DNA of 64,000 nucleotides from Saprospiraceae bacterium (GTDB lineage: Bacteria > Bacteroidota > Bacteroidia > Chitinophagales > Saprospiraceae), in contig JAIYAP010000061.1 in NCBI GenBank assembly GCA_027488935.1, forward strand, positions 62,001-126,000, given 5' to 3'. A program made the translations under genes and the position numbers. The notes under the pieces were generated by a model, which saw only the letters and a program-made list of their open reading frames with translations, did not search any database and was not told where the DNA came from. Positions 8,320 through 17,126 of the stretch are shown here, one piece after another. How positions within the stretch are numbered: the stretch's first letter is position 1; each line of letters opens with the position of its first letter.

Positions 8320-9968
8320 TGTTGCAGTACCGACGGTGGAAGTGGGTGTTTTTGCTCCTACCCTTGTTTTATATGATTTGTTATGCACCCTATGGCATCA
8401 ATGAATCGGATGGCGGTTTTATTACGGGCCTTGCCTGGCAGGTCTTAAGCGGTAAAACCTTGTACCAAGATATCACCTACGTACGCCCGCCCATGAGCAT
8501 TTGGCTGCGGGTATTAGAACTGCGTATTTTTCCTGAAAACTGGGCGATATTGGCCGAACGCTGCATGTTTTACGCAAAAGTGGCGCTATACACCTATTGC
8601 GCAGCGGCCATTTTGATCAAAAACGAACAAAAATGGGCATTGGCTGCCATAGGATATGTGGTGTCGGTACATTGTTATCCGGCCGCTGCCTGGCACACCG
8701 TGGACGGTATTTTATGGGGTGTATTGGGTTTTTGGTTTTTAGGGGAAGCGCTGCGGGCAAATAAAAAGACAGGGTTTGTGCTGGCAGGGGCTTGTTGCAT
8801 CATTGCAGCCAGTTTGTGCAAGCAGTCTTTTTACCCTTTGCTGGTATTATGGCCAATTGTGTTGGGGTGCCTTTTTTCCGTGCGAAAGTTTTTAATCGGT
8901 ATAACAGGCATAATTGGGACGGCGGCTGCTTTTTTCGGATATTTATACAAACAAGGCGTATTAAGCAACTATTTGAACCTAACAGGCGGCGCTTCCGAAT
9001 CAGGACAGGCCATCCAACATGGCATATTCGACTATTTTGATATTAATTTGTTGCTGATTCTGCCTTTTGCGTGCGTGCTGGCGCTCCTGTACATAGTCCA
9101 AAAAGACTGGTTTGCAAAAACATGGAGTCTTGGTTACAAAGCATTGATTTTATCAACTTTAGGAATTGTGTTTTTGTTGTTACTCCCCCTCAGTTATGGA
9201 TTGGTAACCTGGAAAAACCAGGCCTTTACCCTACCCTTTGCACAATCCCGCTTGTTATTTGATGGGGCTGTACTTTGGGGTGCCTGGGCCTGGTATCGGG
9301 GGCATTGGAGCCTGGAGCAAACCTTGCGATTTGCAGCGTTATTGGGGGTAAGTTGGTGTGCTGGTTTAAGTTGGGGGTACAGTTTGCCCATTTTATGTGC
9401 CGTTCCATGGGTGTATGCCTGGATGGATATAGCAACCGTGTTTGGACAAAAGTTTGTTTTGCCCCAGCGTTGGCGTGGTGCCTGGCTTAGCTGGCTGCAG
9501 CCCGTTTACTTTGTTTTATTGCTGGGCGTGTTTGGTTTTGCCTACACCTTTTTATATAATGATGGTAAACGATCGGACGCGCAGGTGCACTTGGGGGCCA
9601 TTTTTCCAAAACTACAAGGCATTTACACCTCGGCCGCACATGCTGGCTTGTACCGCGACCTACAGCAATTGGCAACACAGTATGGCCCGGGCTTTAAAAC
9701 CTTGCCGCATTTTACCCTGGCAAATTATTTAACCAACACATTTCCTGTGCTACCCCTCGATTGGGTCGTATTGCGTGAAAGTGGCAGAGACAACTCTTTA
9801 ATAGATAGCACTTTAAATAAAAAGAATTTTTTATTTTTCGTTCAAAAAGCGCAAATACAACGCATTCAAATTGACCCTGAAATGAAATTCGCGCAAAAAG
9901 TTTTAGAAAAAGGCAATATCATTGCGGAAACCCCACATTTTCTGGTGGTACGAACTAGTCATGAATAA
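8316..9968 (+). CDS. GT-C type integral membrane glycosyltransferase (ArnT/PMT-like)
   Basis: 550 residues with about ten to twelve hydrophobic segments. After the first helix the loop reads YGINESDGGF (E30, D32), the place where GT-C enzymes carry the catalytic acidic motif, followed by YVRPPMSIWL, reminiscent of the ArnT/PMT family. A soluble tail of about 130 residues follows the last membrane segment. Such enzymes move a sugar from a polyprenyl-phosphate donor to an acceptor on the periplasmic face. It starts with ATGATG overlapping the DprE1-like stop by 4 bp and overlaps the HAD gene by 8 bp, so it is almost certainly translated with them. A lipid-linked pentose donor is a plausible inference. 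Confidence 0.72.
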   Translation: MMLQYRRWKWVFLLLPLFYMICYAPYGINESDGGFITGLAWQVLSGKTLYQDITYVRPPMSIWLRVLELRIFPENWAILAERCMFYAKVALYTYCAAAILIKNEQKWALAAIGYVVSVHCYPAAAWHTVDGILWGVLGFWFLGEALRANKKTGFVLAGACCIIAASLCKQSFYPLLVLWPIVLGCLFSVRKFLIGITGIIGTAAAFFGYLYKQGVLSNYLNLTGGASESGQAIQHGIFDYFDINLLLILPFACVLALLYIVQKDWFAKTWSLGYKALILSTLGIVFLLLLPLSYGLVTWKNQAFTLPFAQSRLLFDGAVLWGAWAWYRGHWSLEQTLRFAALLGVSWCAGLSWGYSLPILCAVPWVYAWMDIATVFGQKFVLPQRWRGAWLSWLQPVYFVLLLGVFGFAYTFLYNDGKRSDAQVHLGAIFPKLQGIYTSAAHAGLYRDLQQLATQYGPGFKTLPHFTLANYLTNTFPVLPLDWVVLRESGRDNSLIDSTLNKKNFLFFVQKAQIQRIQIDPEMKFAQKVLEKGNIIAETPHFLVVRTSHE

Positions 9969-10626
9969 CAACACCTTACACCCGGTTGCAATCCAATTGC
10001 CTGATGAACCGGCAAAAACACTTGTCCTTTTTGATTTCGATGGTACCCTGACCAATTCGGATTCACTGGGGCGCTACCTTTCCTTTTCCCTGGGTTATTT
10101 GCGGTTTTTCATTGGCCTGCCCGTGGTTCTGCTGCGTTTTTTCTACCTGCTTGTTTTTAACAAATGGGGCAATGGCGTTGCCAAGCAACAATTGATGACC
10201 ACCTATTTTAAAGGAAAAACCAGGTCCGAAATGGAAACCATGGGCAAGGCATTTATTCCGAGCCAACGTATTTCCCTGCTCAATCCGACCGTACTCGGTT
10301 GGCTGCGCGCTTACCGCGATGCAGGTTGTCGGGTTGCTGTGGTATCGGCTTCATTTGATGTTTGGTTGCAGCCTTTTTGCAGTTCCGAACAAATTGAACT
10401 GATTTGCACCCGTTTGGAATTTAAAAACGATCGTTTTACAGGCCAATATGCAACGCCCAATTGCAATTATGATGAAAAAGCCAATCGCATCCGTGCAGCT
10501 TTTACACTGGAAAATTACACAAACATTATCGCTTATGGCAATTCAAAGGGCGACCATGCGATGTTTGAATTAACCACAGAAGCCTGGAAAACAGATCGAA
10601 AAGGCATTTTTGAACGCTATAAATAA
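9961..10626 (+). CDS. HAD-IB family phosphatase (SerB-like)
   Basis: 221 residues. HAD motif I is FDFDGTLT (nucleophile D25, acid D27), motif II lies in VAVVSAS, and motif III is YGNSKGD. Between them sits a helical cap with a hydrophobic stretch near residues 40-60 (LGYLRFFIGLPVVLLRFFYLL), which suggests membrane association. The in-frame start at 9922 lies inside the previous gene and adds nothing conserved; the ATG at 9961 overlaps that gene's end by 8 bp. Members remove phosphate from phosphoserine, lipid-linked phosphates or polyol phosphates. Its place at the end of the DprE1-like/GT-C run makes a polyprenyl-phospho-pentose phosphate a reasonable guess for the substrate. Confidence 0.8.
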   Translation: MNNNTLHPVAIQLPDEPAKTLVLFDFDGTLTNSDSLGRYLSFSLGYLRFFIGLPVVLLRFFYLLVFNKWGNGVAKQQLMTTYFKGKTRSEMETMGKAFIPSQRISLLNPTVLGWLRAYRDAGCRVAVVSASFDVWLQPFCSSEQIELICTRLEFKNDRFTGQYATPNCNYDEKANRIRAAFTLENYTNIIAYGNSKGDHAMFELTTEAWKTDRKGIFERYK

Positions 10627-10706
10627 GTTTTTGCTGTTAAATTGTTTGTTTTTCTGTTTCATCTTCGCAGAAAGCCGCATTTTTGACCTGCTTAAATGCA
10701 CCTACT

Positions 10707-11186
10707 ATGAAAAATATTTTTTTAGCAACAGTTTGCCTGTTTACCTGCCTGCAACTGGCACAAGCCCAATCGGAAACCGGCAAAAAAGCCGATGGTTATC
10801 CGGCACCACCACAATCTGACCTGAAAACACCCCCTGTGCGCATTAAACCGGTGGACGATAAATCGGCACCCGCGGTTTATTTCAAAAAACAAATAACCAA
10901 ACTGAAAAATGCCTACCAAACAGGCAATCTCAGCGACCTGGTAGCGACCGAACAAAAAGTGCAAGATTTATTGCGCAAGCAAACACAAGATTTGGAGGCA
11001 AAAATTGCCGCAAGCAAGCCCGCACCCGCCATTCGCCTCCAACACCTGGAGCAAATGAAACGGGTGCTTACAGCGTTTGATGGACATAGTTTTGACCTCT
11101 CTAAGCCCGAAGCAGCAGAAAAGGATTTTGCTTTGCTAGACGAATTTGCAAACATATTGCAAGCGGAATCGGAGGCTAAAGACTAA
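10707..11186 (+). CDS. Secreted hypothetical protein with helical core
   Basis: 159 residues: signal peptide MKNIFLATVCLFTCLQLAQA (cleavage likely before QSET), a proline-rich stretch (YPAPPQSDLKTPPVRIKPVDD), then amphipathic helices (KKQITKLKNAYQTG, VATEQKVQDLLRKQ, EAKIAASKP) that could form a coiled coil or helical bundle. No family recognised. Start at 10707 chosen over 10683 because it gives a clean signal peptide. The stop codon overlaps the end of the convergent DUF5686 gene by 11 bp. It is likely periplasmic. Confidence 0.65.
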   Translation: MKNIFLATVCLFTCLQLAQAQSETGKKADGYPAPPQSDLKTPPVRIKPVDDKSAPAVYFKKQITKLKNAYQTGNLSDLVATEQKVQDLLRKQTQDLEAKIAASKPAPAIRLQHLEQMKRVLTAFDGHSFDLSKPEAAEKDFALLDEFANILQAESEAKD

Positions 11187-13677
11187 CACTCAGCACCAAA
11201 CCAATTTTGCTGTATTGGGAACCTTGAAAACTATTGATCACATCGATCCGTAAAGGCCGCACAAATTTGTAGCCGATGTTTTCAAAACCAACATTCACCT
11301 CCCAATAAGGCAAATTCTGCACTTGATCCCTTAAAATGGCATCCTGGCGCGTCCACAACACGTTGACGCCAAATACCTCTTTCCAGTTGAGTCGGCGGAT
11401 GCCCGGGATCTTGTCCAATAACCAACCTTGCAGGTGATGTTGTACATGTAAGGTTGCATAAGCGTCCTGGGTACTGAAGTTGTAATAAGGCAACATAAAG
11501 AAGCTGTTCAGAAAATTACCGCCGCCAAACCAGGTCTGGTTGCCATCAAAATGCTGATAATCAATAAATTCTACGCGTTTAGAACGCAGAAAAATACCCG
11601 CATCCAAACGCAGGTCAGTATACCCTGCCAACCCTAAGGACAGGCCGGTTTTACGAAGTTCAGCCGATATCAAATCATAATCGACGTCGCTACCCGCAAT
11701 ACCAGCAATGGCTTTCTTGTACCGCACATAAAGATCTGGCCATTCGGAAGCGAAGTATTCCCGGTGATCAGGGAAGGTGTTGTACGTTTCTCCAATGCGA
11801 AAACGCGCTTCCACATCGAGCAAAAATGCCTGATGACGATCAAAAAAGCCATCCGTTCGGGTACTTGGAATTGGATCATTGGGCGCATAGGTCCGCTCTT
11901 TTTTACGGAATGAATAGTTGGTGTTGTTTACCAGGGATTTTCGCTCGTTCCATTCAGCGCCTACTTTTAATAGAATGCCCGAACCAATGCGTTGTGACCA
12001 GGCCGCCCGACCAAATGTTTTTTCATACAATTTCATGTAATTGAGTTTGCCATACAGCGAATAAAGGCCATTCAAACCGGGGCCAATGGGCAAACTGCTG
12101 TTGTATTGGGTAGGAAGTACCCCGCCACTCAATTCAAGGGTGCTGTAGCGGATACTTTCAAACTTGCGCTGCACCAGGAAAGAGGCCCGAAACCGTTGTT
12201 CGGACGCACCGTAATTCAAATCACCGGTAATTTTTAGCGATTTTCCTGTTTTTTCATCCGTTCGGGTATAACTGGGCTTGAAATAAAAAGCCAAGCCTTG
12301 AACGGCATTAAATTGTATCCATTCCGATAAGCCCGGAAAACGAAGGTTGGTCTTTTTATAGGTATTGTCCCAACTGTAGCCGGTTAACAAATCGCCCAAT
12401 TCGAAGCGATTTTTCACACGGTCAACACTATCAAGGTACGGTTTAGCCGACTGGATGCGGTAAATGCTGTCTTTTCGGGTGTAATCCCGTGTTTCCTCCA
12501 AGGTAAGCGGTACCGGGCGGGTTTGGCTCCAGTACACGGTGTCGCGCTGGTTGGCGATCGGCTCAATTTTAAAGGTTTCGCGGTTGAAAAACTTTTGGCT
12601 AAAGGTGTCCGTCAAGTTGTAATTGGAAAACACACTGTTGTAAAAACCGCCAATTTTAAATCCAAGCAAGCCAAATTTAAAATTAGTGACTTGTGAAAGC
12701 AAGCGCCAGGTATCCGGCTTTTCGAGCAAGACAAATTCTTGTCGAAACCGCATCGTATCCAGAATGGGTTGCTTAATCGCATTGCCCGTAAGCGCTAAAT
12801 CGGCCCCAGCCAGGTTCCAATATTGATCGACAATATACAAATACCCCGAAAAAGCCGGATCGTATTCGCGTTTTGGGCGCAATTGTATCTTTTCTATTTT
12901 ATATCCGTTGTTGTCCGTGTATTCTCCAATATATTTAAAAATATAATAACTAAACGCATTGTCGGCCAAAGGAGAAAGAATGTCTCGGTTGATGTTGATG
13001 CGTTCTGCGTACAAATCGAAATCGGTGAGGGTAGCGCGGTTCATGCTGTAGGCGCCTTCCGCACCACTTACCTTGCTGGAAATCATTACTTCCTTTTTCT
13101 TGGACGGGTTTTTCTGTTCGTACACTTTTGAAACGGATTCGGCCAGGTAAATGATGCCCGTGCGGTTGGAGTCCAGGATTCCTCCCATGTCCCCCACATC
13201 CTTGCCCATGATTTTTTTGGGGGCATCCATCATTTTATAAAATCCTTTGATGTACACATCTACACTGTAATCGCGCACTTTGTCGCGGTAGTAGGAGCGT
13301 TTGGCGATGGCAGCGCGCATGATGGCATAGGCGGGATCTTCGCCCGTAATAACCACTTCACCCAATTGCAGGTCACTGGGTTGCATTTGAATGCTCAAAT
13401 TCAGTGTCCGGGCGCTTACCTCAACACGCTGGGTATTTTGTTTGTAACCAATGTATTGCACCATCAGATCGGCCTGACCAACCGGCACATTCAGTTTGAA
13501 ATTGCCTTTTGCATTGGTCGCGGTACCATTGCTGGTATTTTTGATATATACCGTAGCGAAAGGAAGCGGCTCCCCGTTTTCATCAAGTACGATACCTTGA
13601 ATTACGCCGGATTGTTGGGCCTGCACCAGTTGGGCGGCCAGGAAAAAAATCAAAAAAAGTAGCTTAATTTTAGACAT
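11176..13677 (-). CDS. DUF5686 family outer-membrane protein with CarboxypepD_reg-like domain
   Basis: 833 residues: signal peptide (ends VQAQQ), a carboxypeptidase-regulatory-like domain at about 25-110 (IQGIVLDENGEPLPFATVYI, TNAKGNFKLNV, VQYIGYK), the linker LGEVVITGEDPAYAIMRAAI, and then a long region rich in beta-strand and aromatic residues to the C-terminus, as in DUF5686 proteins of Bacteroidota. The domain order resembles a TonB-dependent receptor N-terminus joined to a different barrel. Function is unknown; outer-membrane location is expected. It is transcribed alone, converging with an 11-bp overlap on a small secreted protein and diverging from tilS. Confidence 0.85.
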   Translation of the reverse strand: MSKIKLLFLIFFLAAQLVQAQQSGVIQGIVLDENGEPLPFATVYIKNTSNGTATNAKGNFKLNVPVGQADLMVQYIGYKQNTQRVEVSARTLNLSIQMQPSDLQLGEVVITGEDPAYAIMRAAIAKRSYYRDKVRDYSVDVYIKGFYKMMDAPKKIMGKDVGDMGGILDSNRTGIIYLAESVSKVYEQKNPSKKKEVMISSKVSGAEGAYSMNRATLTDFDLYAERININRDILSPLADNAFSYYIFKYIGEYTDNNGYKIEKIQLRPKREYDPAFSGYLYIVDQYWNLAGADLALTGNAIKQPILDTMRFRQEFVLLEKPDTWRLLSQVTNFKFGLLGFKIGGFYNSVFSNYNLTDTFSQKFFNRETFKIEPIANQRDTVYWSQTRPVPLTLEETRDYTRKDSIYRIQSAKPYLDSVDRVKNRFELGDLLTGYSWDNTYKKTNLRFPGLSEWIQFNAVQGLAFYFKPSYTRTDEKTGKSLKITGDLNYGASEQRFRASFLVQRKFESIRYSTLELSGGVLPTQYNSSLPIGPGLNGLYSLYGKLNYMKLYEKTFGRAAWSQRIGSGILLKVGAEWNERKSLVNNTNYSFRKKERTYAPNDPIPSTRTDGFFDRHQAFLLDVEARFRIGETYNTFPDHREYFASEWPDLYVRYKKAIAGIAGSDVDYDLISAELRKTGLSLGLAGYTDLRLDAGIFLRSKRVEFIDYQHFDGNQTWFGGGNFLNSFFMLPYYNFSTQDAYATLHVQHHLQGWLLDKIPGIRRLNWKEVFGVNVLWTRQDAILRDQVQNLPYWEVNVGFENIGYKFVRPLRIDVINSFQGSQYSKIGLVLSVSL

Positions 13678-13762
13678 AACATGGATTTGTGAGACAAAAA
13701 TGGTTAATCATCTTTCAGGTTCGAAACATGTATCGCATCTTTAACCCTATTTTAACCGTAAT

Positions 13763-15091
13763 ATGGACTTAAGTGTTCGATTTGTTGATTTTATCGCGCA
13801 AAATAATTTGATTTTGCCCGAACAGCGCATTTTGCTTGCGTTGAGTGGCGGGCTCGATTCGATGGTGTTGGGGCACTTATTGAAAGACGCAGGTTATACT
13901 TTTGGGGTTGCTCATTGTAATTTTCAATTGCGCGGTGCCGAATCGGAGGCCGACATGGCTTTCGTAGAGCAGTGGTGCGCGCAAAACGGGATTCCGTGTT
14001 GGGTGCAGCGCTTCGACACCCGTTTACATACGACCCAAACGGGAGATTCGATTCAAATGGCTGCGCGCACCTTGCGTTACAACTGGTTTGAGCAATTGCG
14101 CATGGCCGAGGGTTTTGATGTGATGGCAACGGCCCATCATTTGAATGACGCTTTGGAAACGGTTTTGTTACAATTCAGCCGTGGAACAGGTTTGGATGGC
14201 TTGGTGGGTATGCCGATGAAGCAAAATCACCACATTCGGCCCTTGTTGTTTGCCACCCGGGCCGAACTGGAGGCCTTTGCACAGGCGCGGGCGCTTGCTT
14301 GGCGCGAAGACCAAAGCAATGCCGACGATCATTACGATCGAAATTTTATTCGACACCATATTATACCGCAGTTTGAACAATTACGTCCGGCATTTTTAAG
14401 CATTGGCGCCCGTAATTTGGCGCGTTTGCAGGCAACACGCGCCAATTTGCAATATTTTACCCAACAATTTTTGGGAGAAAACCCGATGCGGGTAGAAACT
14501 GCACGGCTCGCCGAATTACCCGCCCCCGCTGCTTTTTTGCACGATTGGCTTAAGCCCCATGGTTTTGATCGTGCTCAAACCCAACAGATGGCCGACAACC
14601 TGAACTCAATCGGGATGCAATGGGAAGGTAAATCTGGTTGCAAATTATTGGTAGACCGGGGAGTATTGTTGCTGGAAGAGGCCGAAAATGTGCCTAAAAC
14701 CGAACAAATAACCCTGCAAGCCGATGATTTGATGGTACGCTTACCCGATCGAAACCAGTTATTTATGATTCCGGTTGATTTACCGGCCGAGTTTCCCGAT
14801 GGTAAAGTTACGGTGCTGGTGGATGCGGCCAAACTACAATTTCCCTTAACTTTGCGGCATTGGCAACCAGGCGATGTGTTTCAACCGCTTGGCATGGACG
14901 GAAAACACCAGAAATTGCAGGATTTTTTTACCAATCAGAAACATTCGCGTTTTGATAAGGATAAAACCTGGATTTTGGTAAATGGCGACAGTGCCATAAT
15001 TTGGGTGCTCGGCTTTCGTCCAGATGAGCGTTTCAAAATTCGGCCCGACAGTAGTAAAGGACTCAAAATCAATTACATAGAACTTGCTTGA
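13763..15091 (+). CDS. tilS: tRNA(Ile)-lysidine synthase TilS
   Basis: 442 residues. The N-type ATP pyrophosphatase P-loop SGGLDSM is at residues 28-34. GVAHCNFQLRGAESEAD, TAHHLNDALETVLLQFSRGTGLDGL and RDQ/RED-type segments (WREDQSNADDHYDRNFIRH) are all standard TilS motifs, and a C-terminal tRNA-binding domain ends with LRHWQPGDVFQPLGMDGKHQKLQDF. TilS makes lysidine at the wobble position of the tRNA(Ile) that reads AUA, using ATP and lysine; it is essential in most bacteria. Length is typical. Its last codons overlap the WbqC-like gene by 8 bp. Confidence 0.95.
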   Translation: MDLSVRFVDFIAQNNLILPEQRILLALSGGLDSMVLGHLLKDAGYTFGVAHCNFQLRGAESEADMAFVEQWCAQNGIPCWVQRFDTRLHTTQTGDSIQMAARTLRYNWFEQLRMAEGFDVMATAHHLNDALETVLLQFSRGTGLDGLVGMPMKQNHHIRPLLFATRAELEAFAQARALAWREDQSNADDHYDRNFIRHHIIPQFEQLRPAFLSIGARNLARLQATRANLQYFTQQFLGENPMRVETARLAELPAPAAFLHDWLKPHGFDRAQTQQMADNLNSIGMQWEGKSGCKLLVDRGVLLLEEAENVPKTEQITLQADDLMVRLPDRNQLFMIPVDLPAEFPDGKVTVLVDAAKLQFPLTLRHWQPGDVFQPLGMDGKHQKLQDFFTNQKHSRFDKDKTWILVNGDSAIIWVLGFRPDERFKIRPDSSKGLKINYIELA

Positions 15092-15710
15092 ACTAGGATA
15101 TTTACCCCCCGTATCATGGATGTGTTTGTTGTGGAATACGCCGCAATTGAAAATAGAGGCTTGCGAGCATTTTCAAAAAGGATCGTACCGGAACCGATGC
15201 CATATTGCAGGACCAAACGGAGTTCAGCGCCTGAGTATTCCATTATTTAAAGGAAAACACCAGCAAACAGCCATCCGGGAGGTGCGCATTGCTTATGATA
15301 CCCCTTGGCAAAGGCTGCATTGGCGCAGCATCCTGGCGGCATACGGAAACGCGCCTTATTTTGAGCATTATGCCGATGGTTTGGCCCCTTTTTACCAAAA
15401 AAACCACACTTTTTTATTTGATTTCAACCTTTTGCTCCTGGAATATGTTCTACAGAAAATAAATTTCCAAGGAAGCCTTCATTTCACCGAAACATTTGAA
15501 GTGCCGACCAGCGCGGTATCTGATGATTATCGCAACCAGTTATCACCCAAACAACCCACGGCAGCAACCTGGTTTCAACCAACGCCGTATGCCCAGGTTT
15601 TTATGGAAAGAAGCGGCTTTTTGCCCGATTTGTCGGTGCTGGATTTGTTGTTTTGTTATGGAAAACAAAGCGGAAAGATCCTGGAATCATCTTTTCTCAC
15701 TGCAAAGTAA
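15084..15710 (+). CDS. WbqC family protein
   Basis: 208 residues matching the WbqC-like pattern: LPPVSWM near the start, then QKGSYRNRCHI, GPNGVQRLSIPL (the family form is N..G.Q.LTIPV), REVRIAYDTPWQRLHWRSI and AYGNAPYFEHY. No signal peptide or membrane segment. WbqC proteins occur in O-antigen and sugar-nucleotide clusters, but many Bacteroidota carry a stand-alone copy next to housekeeping genes and the activity is not established. The start at 15084 overlaps the tilS stop by 8 bp, indicating translational coupling. Confidence 0.8.
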   Translation: MLELGYLPPVSWMCLLWNTPQLKIEACEHFQKGSYRNRCHIAGPNGVQRLSIPLFKGKHQQTAIREVRIAYDTPWQRLHWRSILAAYGNAPYFEHYADGLAPFYQKNHTFLFDFNLLLLEYVLQKINFQGSLHFTETFEVPTSAVSDDYRNQLSPKQPTAATWFQPTPYAQVFMERSGFLPDLSVLDLLFCYGKQSGKILESSFLTAK

Positions 15711-15783
15711 ATGTTGTAAATTCGTGCCCGTTTCAAAATAATATGTCCACCCAGAAAGGAAAATGAACCTTTTCGTACAATTT

Positions 15784-15791
15784 TACCTTTG
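15784..15791 (+). promoter_or_regulatory. -7-like box abutting a start codon
   Basis: TACCTTTG matches TAnnTTTG exactly but ends 3 bases before the ATG at 15795. If it works as a promoter the transcript would begin at about the start codon and be leaderless. No TTTG or TTG is seen at the proper upstream distance, so chance is quite possible. Confidence 0.25.
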
Positions 15792-15794
15792 ACC

Positions 15795-16358
15795 ATGAAA
15801 TCCAATACCATTCTTTATACCGTCTTTTCGTTGTTGTTTTTGGGCATTGCTGCTTGTGCAGGCCCAGAAAAGAAAGCCGTTTCGGCGCCGGAACAACTCA
15901 AAGCCCTCGATTCGCTCATGATGGCGCCGAGCGGTGAAATCAAAGATATGAGCAAGGCACAGGAATTCATAACACTGTCCGAACAATACGCCGAAACCTT
16001 GCAAGCCAAGGACCCTAACCAAGCAGCCGAAGTATTAGTGAAGGCTGCCGGATTGGCGGTTTCCCTTTCCAACGGAGAAAAGGCCCTCTCGCTGTACCAA
16101 ACCGTAGCCGAAAAAATGCCCCAACAGGCAAAAGCGCCCATGGCCTTATTTATGACCGGTTTTGTGCAGGAAAATTTGCTGAAAAACCTGGACAAGGCAA
16201 AAACGGCGTATGAGTTATTCCTACAGCGCTACCCCAATGATCCTGATTTTGCAGATGACGCGCAAAATTGCCTGAAACTACTCGGAAAGTCACCCGAAGA
16301 AATTTTTCAGCAGTTTGAAAAGCAAAGTAAAGAAACGCAAAAAGCCACTCAAAAATAA
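15795..16358 (+). CDS. TPR-containing lipoprotein
   Basis: 187 residues. The N-terminus MKSNTILYTVFSLLFLGIAAC has a lipobox (GIAAC, Cys21), so it is probably lipid-anchored in the periplasm. The remainder is alpha-helical with at least two tetratricopeptide units (SNGEKALSLYQTVAEKMPQ; NLDKAKTAYELFLQRYPNDPDFADDAQNCL), as in BamD/YfgC-type assembly lipoproteins, though no specific partner can be named. A TTG two codons upstream is possible, but the ATG gives the better lipoprotein. TACCTTTG ends only 3 bp before the ATG. The GluQ-RS-like gene follows after 2 bp. Confidence 0.75.
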   Translation: MKSNTILYTVFSLLFLGIAACAGPEKKAVSAPEQLKALDSLMMAPSGEIKDMSKAQEFITLSEQYAETLQAKDPNQAAEVLVKAAGLAVSLSNGEKALSLYQTVAEKMPQQAKAPMALFMTGFVQENLLKNLDKAKTAYELFLQRYPNDPDFADDAQNCLKLLGKSPEEIFQQFEKQSKETQKATQK

Positions 16359-16360
16359 AA

Positions 16361-17122
16361 GTGTTGAATTTTGCGCATTTTGAAGCCGAGTTTCAGGCGG
16401 CTGTGGCACAATTGGCTGGTCCGCCGCGTTTGCGCCTGGCCCCAACCCCTTCCGGTTATTTGCATGCGGGCAATCAATTGAATTTTCGGTGGAATGCACA
16501 ATTAGCGCGCGCGCATCCGCAAGGACGGCTGTTGCTGCGCATCGACGACCTCGACCAGGCCCGAAAGCGGCCGGAATACCTGCAAAACATATTTGATACT
16601 TTACAAATACTGGGTATTGCGCCCGACGAAGGTCCGGGCGACCCGGTTGATTTTGAGCAAAACTGGTCGCAGCGATTGCGTTTGCCTTTGTATCATGCAG
16701 CCTTGGAGCAGTTGCGGGCCGGTGGACATTTGTTTGCCTGTGGCTTATCCCGCACCGAATTGGCGGCCTTAGGTAGCCGTTACCCGCCCAATCTGCGCGA
16801 TCAAGGACTTTCGTTGGATGCGCCTGATGTGAGTTGGCGGATCAAAACCCCGCCAGATTTTCCATTGCCTGATTTTATCGTGCGCCGCCGCGATGGCATT
16901 CCGGCCTACCAATTGGCCAGCGTGGTGGATGATGTGCACTTTCGCATTACCCATGTCATCCGTGGGGCCGATTTGTTGGATTCAACCCGGGCACAACAGT
17001 ATCTGGCGCAGTGCTTGGGAGCAACTGATTTTCAACAGATTGTATTTTTACACCATCCTTTGTTGCTGGATGAAGCCGGTCAGAAACTTTCAAAATCGGC
17101 AGGAAATGGACGCAGCGCTTAA
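16361..17122 (+). CDS. Glutamyl-tRNA synthetase-like protein (GluQ-RS family)
   Basis: 253 residues with class I synthetase signatures: PTPSGYLHAGN (HIGH region) near residue 30, LLRIDDLDQARKRPEYL, VDDVHFRITHVIRGADLLDSTRAQ, and KLSKS (KMSKS loop) at about 244. No tRNA-anticodon-binding domain follows, as in GluQ-RS, which adds glutamate to queuosine in tRNA(Asp). Two oddities: the zinc-knuckle region reads FACGLSRTEL with one cysteine where GluQ-RS normally has CxC, and the protein ends about seven residues after KLSKS, shorter than the usual 280-300. The start is GTG (or the next codon, TTG); there is no ATG. It follows the TPR lipoprotein by 2 bp. Confidence 0.75.
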   Translation: MLNFAHFEAEFQAAVAQLAGPPRLRLAPTPSGYLHAGNQLNFRWNAQLARAHPQGRLLLRIDDLDQARKRPEYLQNIFDTLQILGIAPDEGPGDPVDFEQNWSQRLRLPLYHAALEQLRAGGHLFACGLSRTELAALGSRYPPNLRDQGLSLDAPDVSWRIKTPPDFPLPDFIVRRRDGIPAYQLASVVDDVHFRITHVIRGADLLDSTRAQQYLAQCLGATDFQQIVFLHHPLLLDEAGQKLSKSAGNGRSA

Positions 17123-17126
17123 AAGC

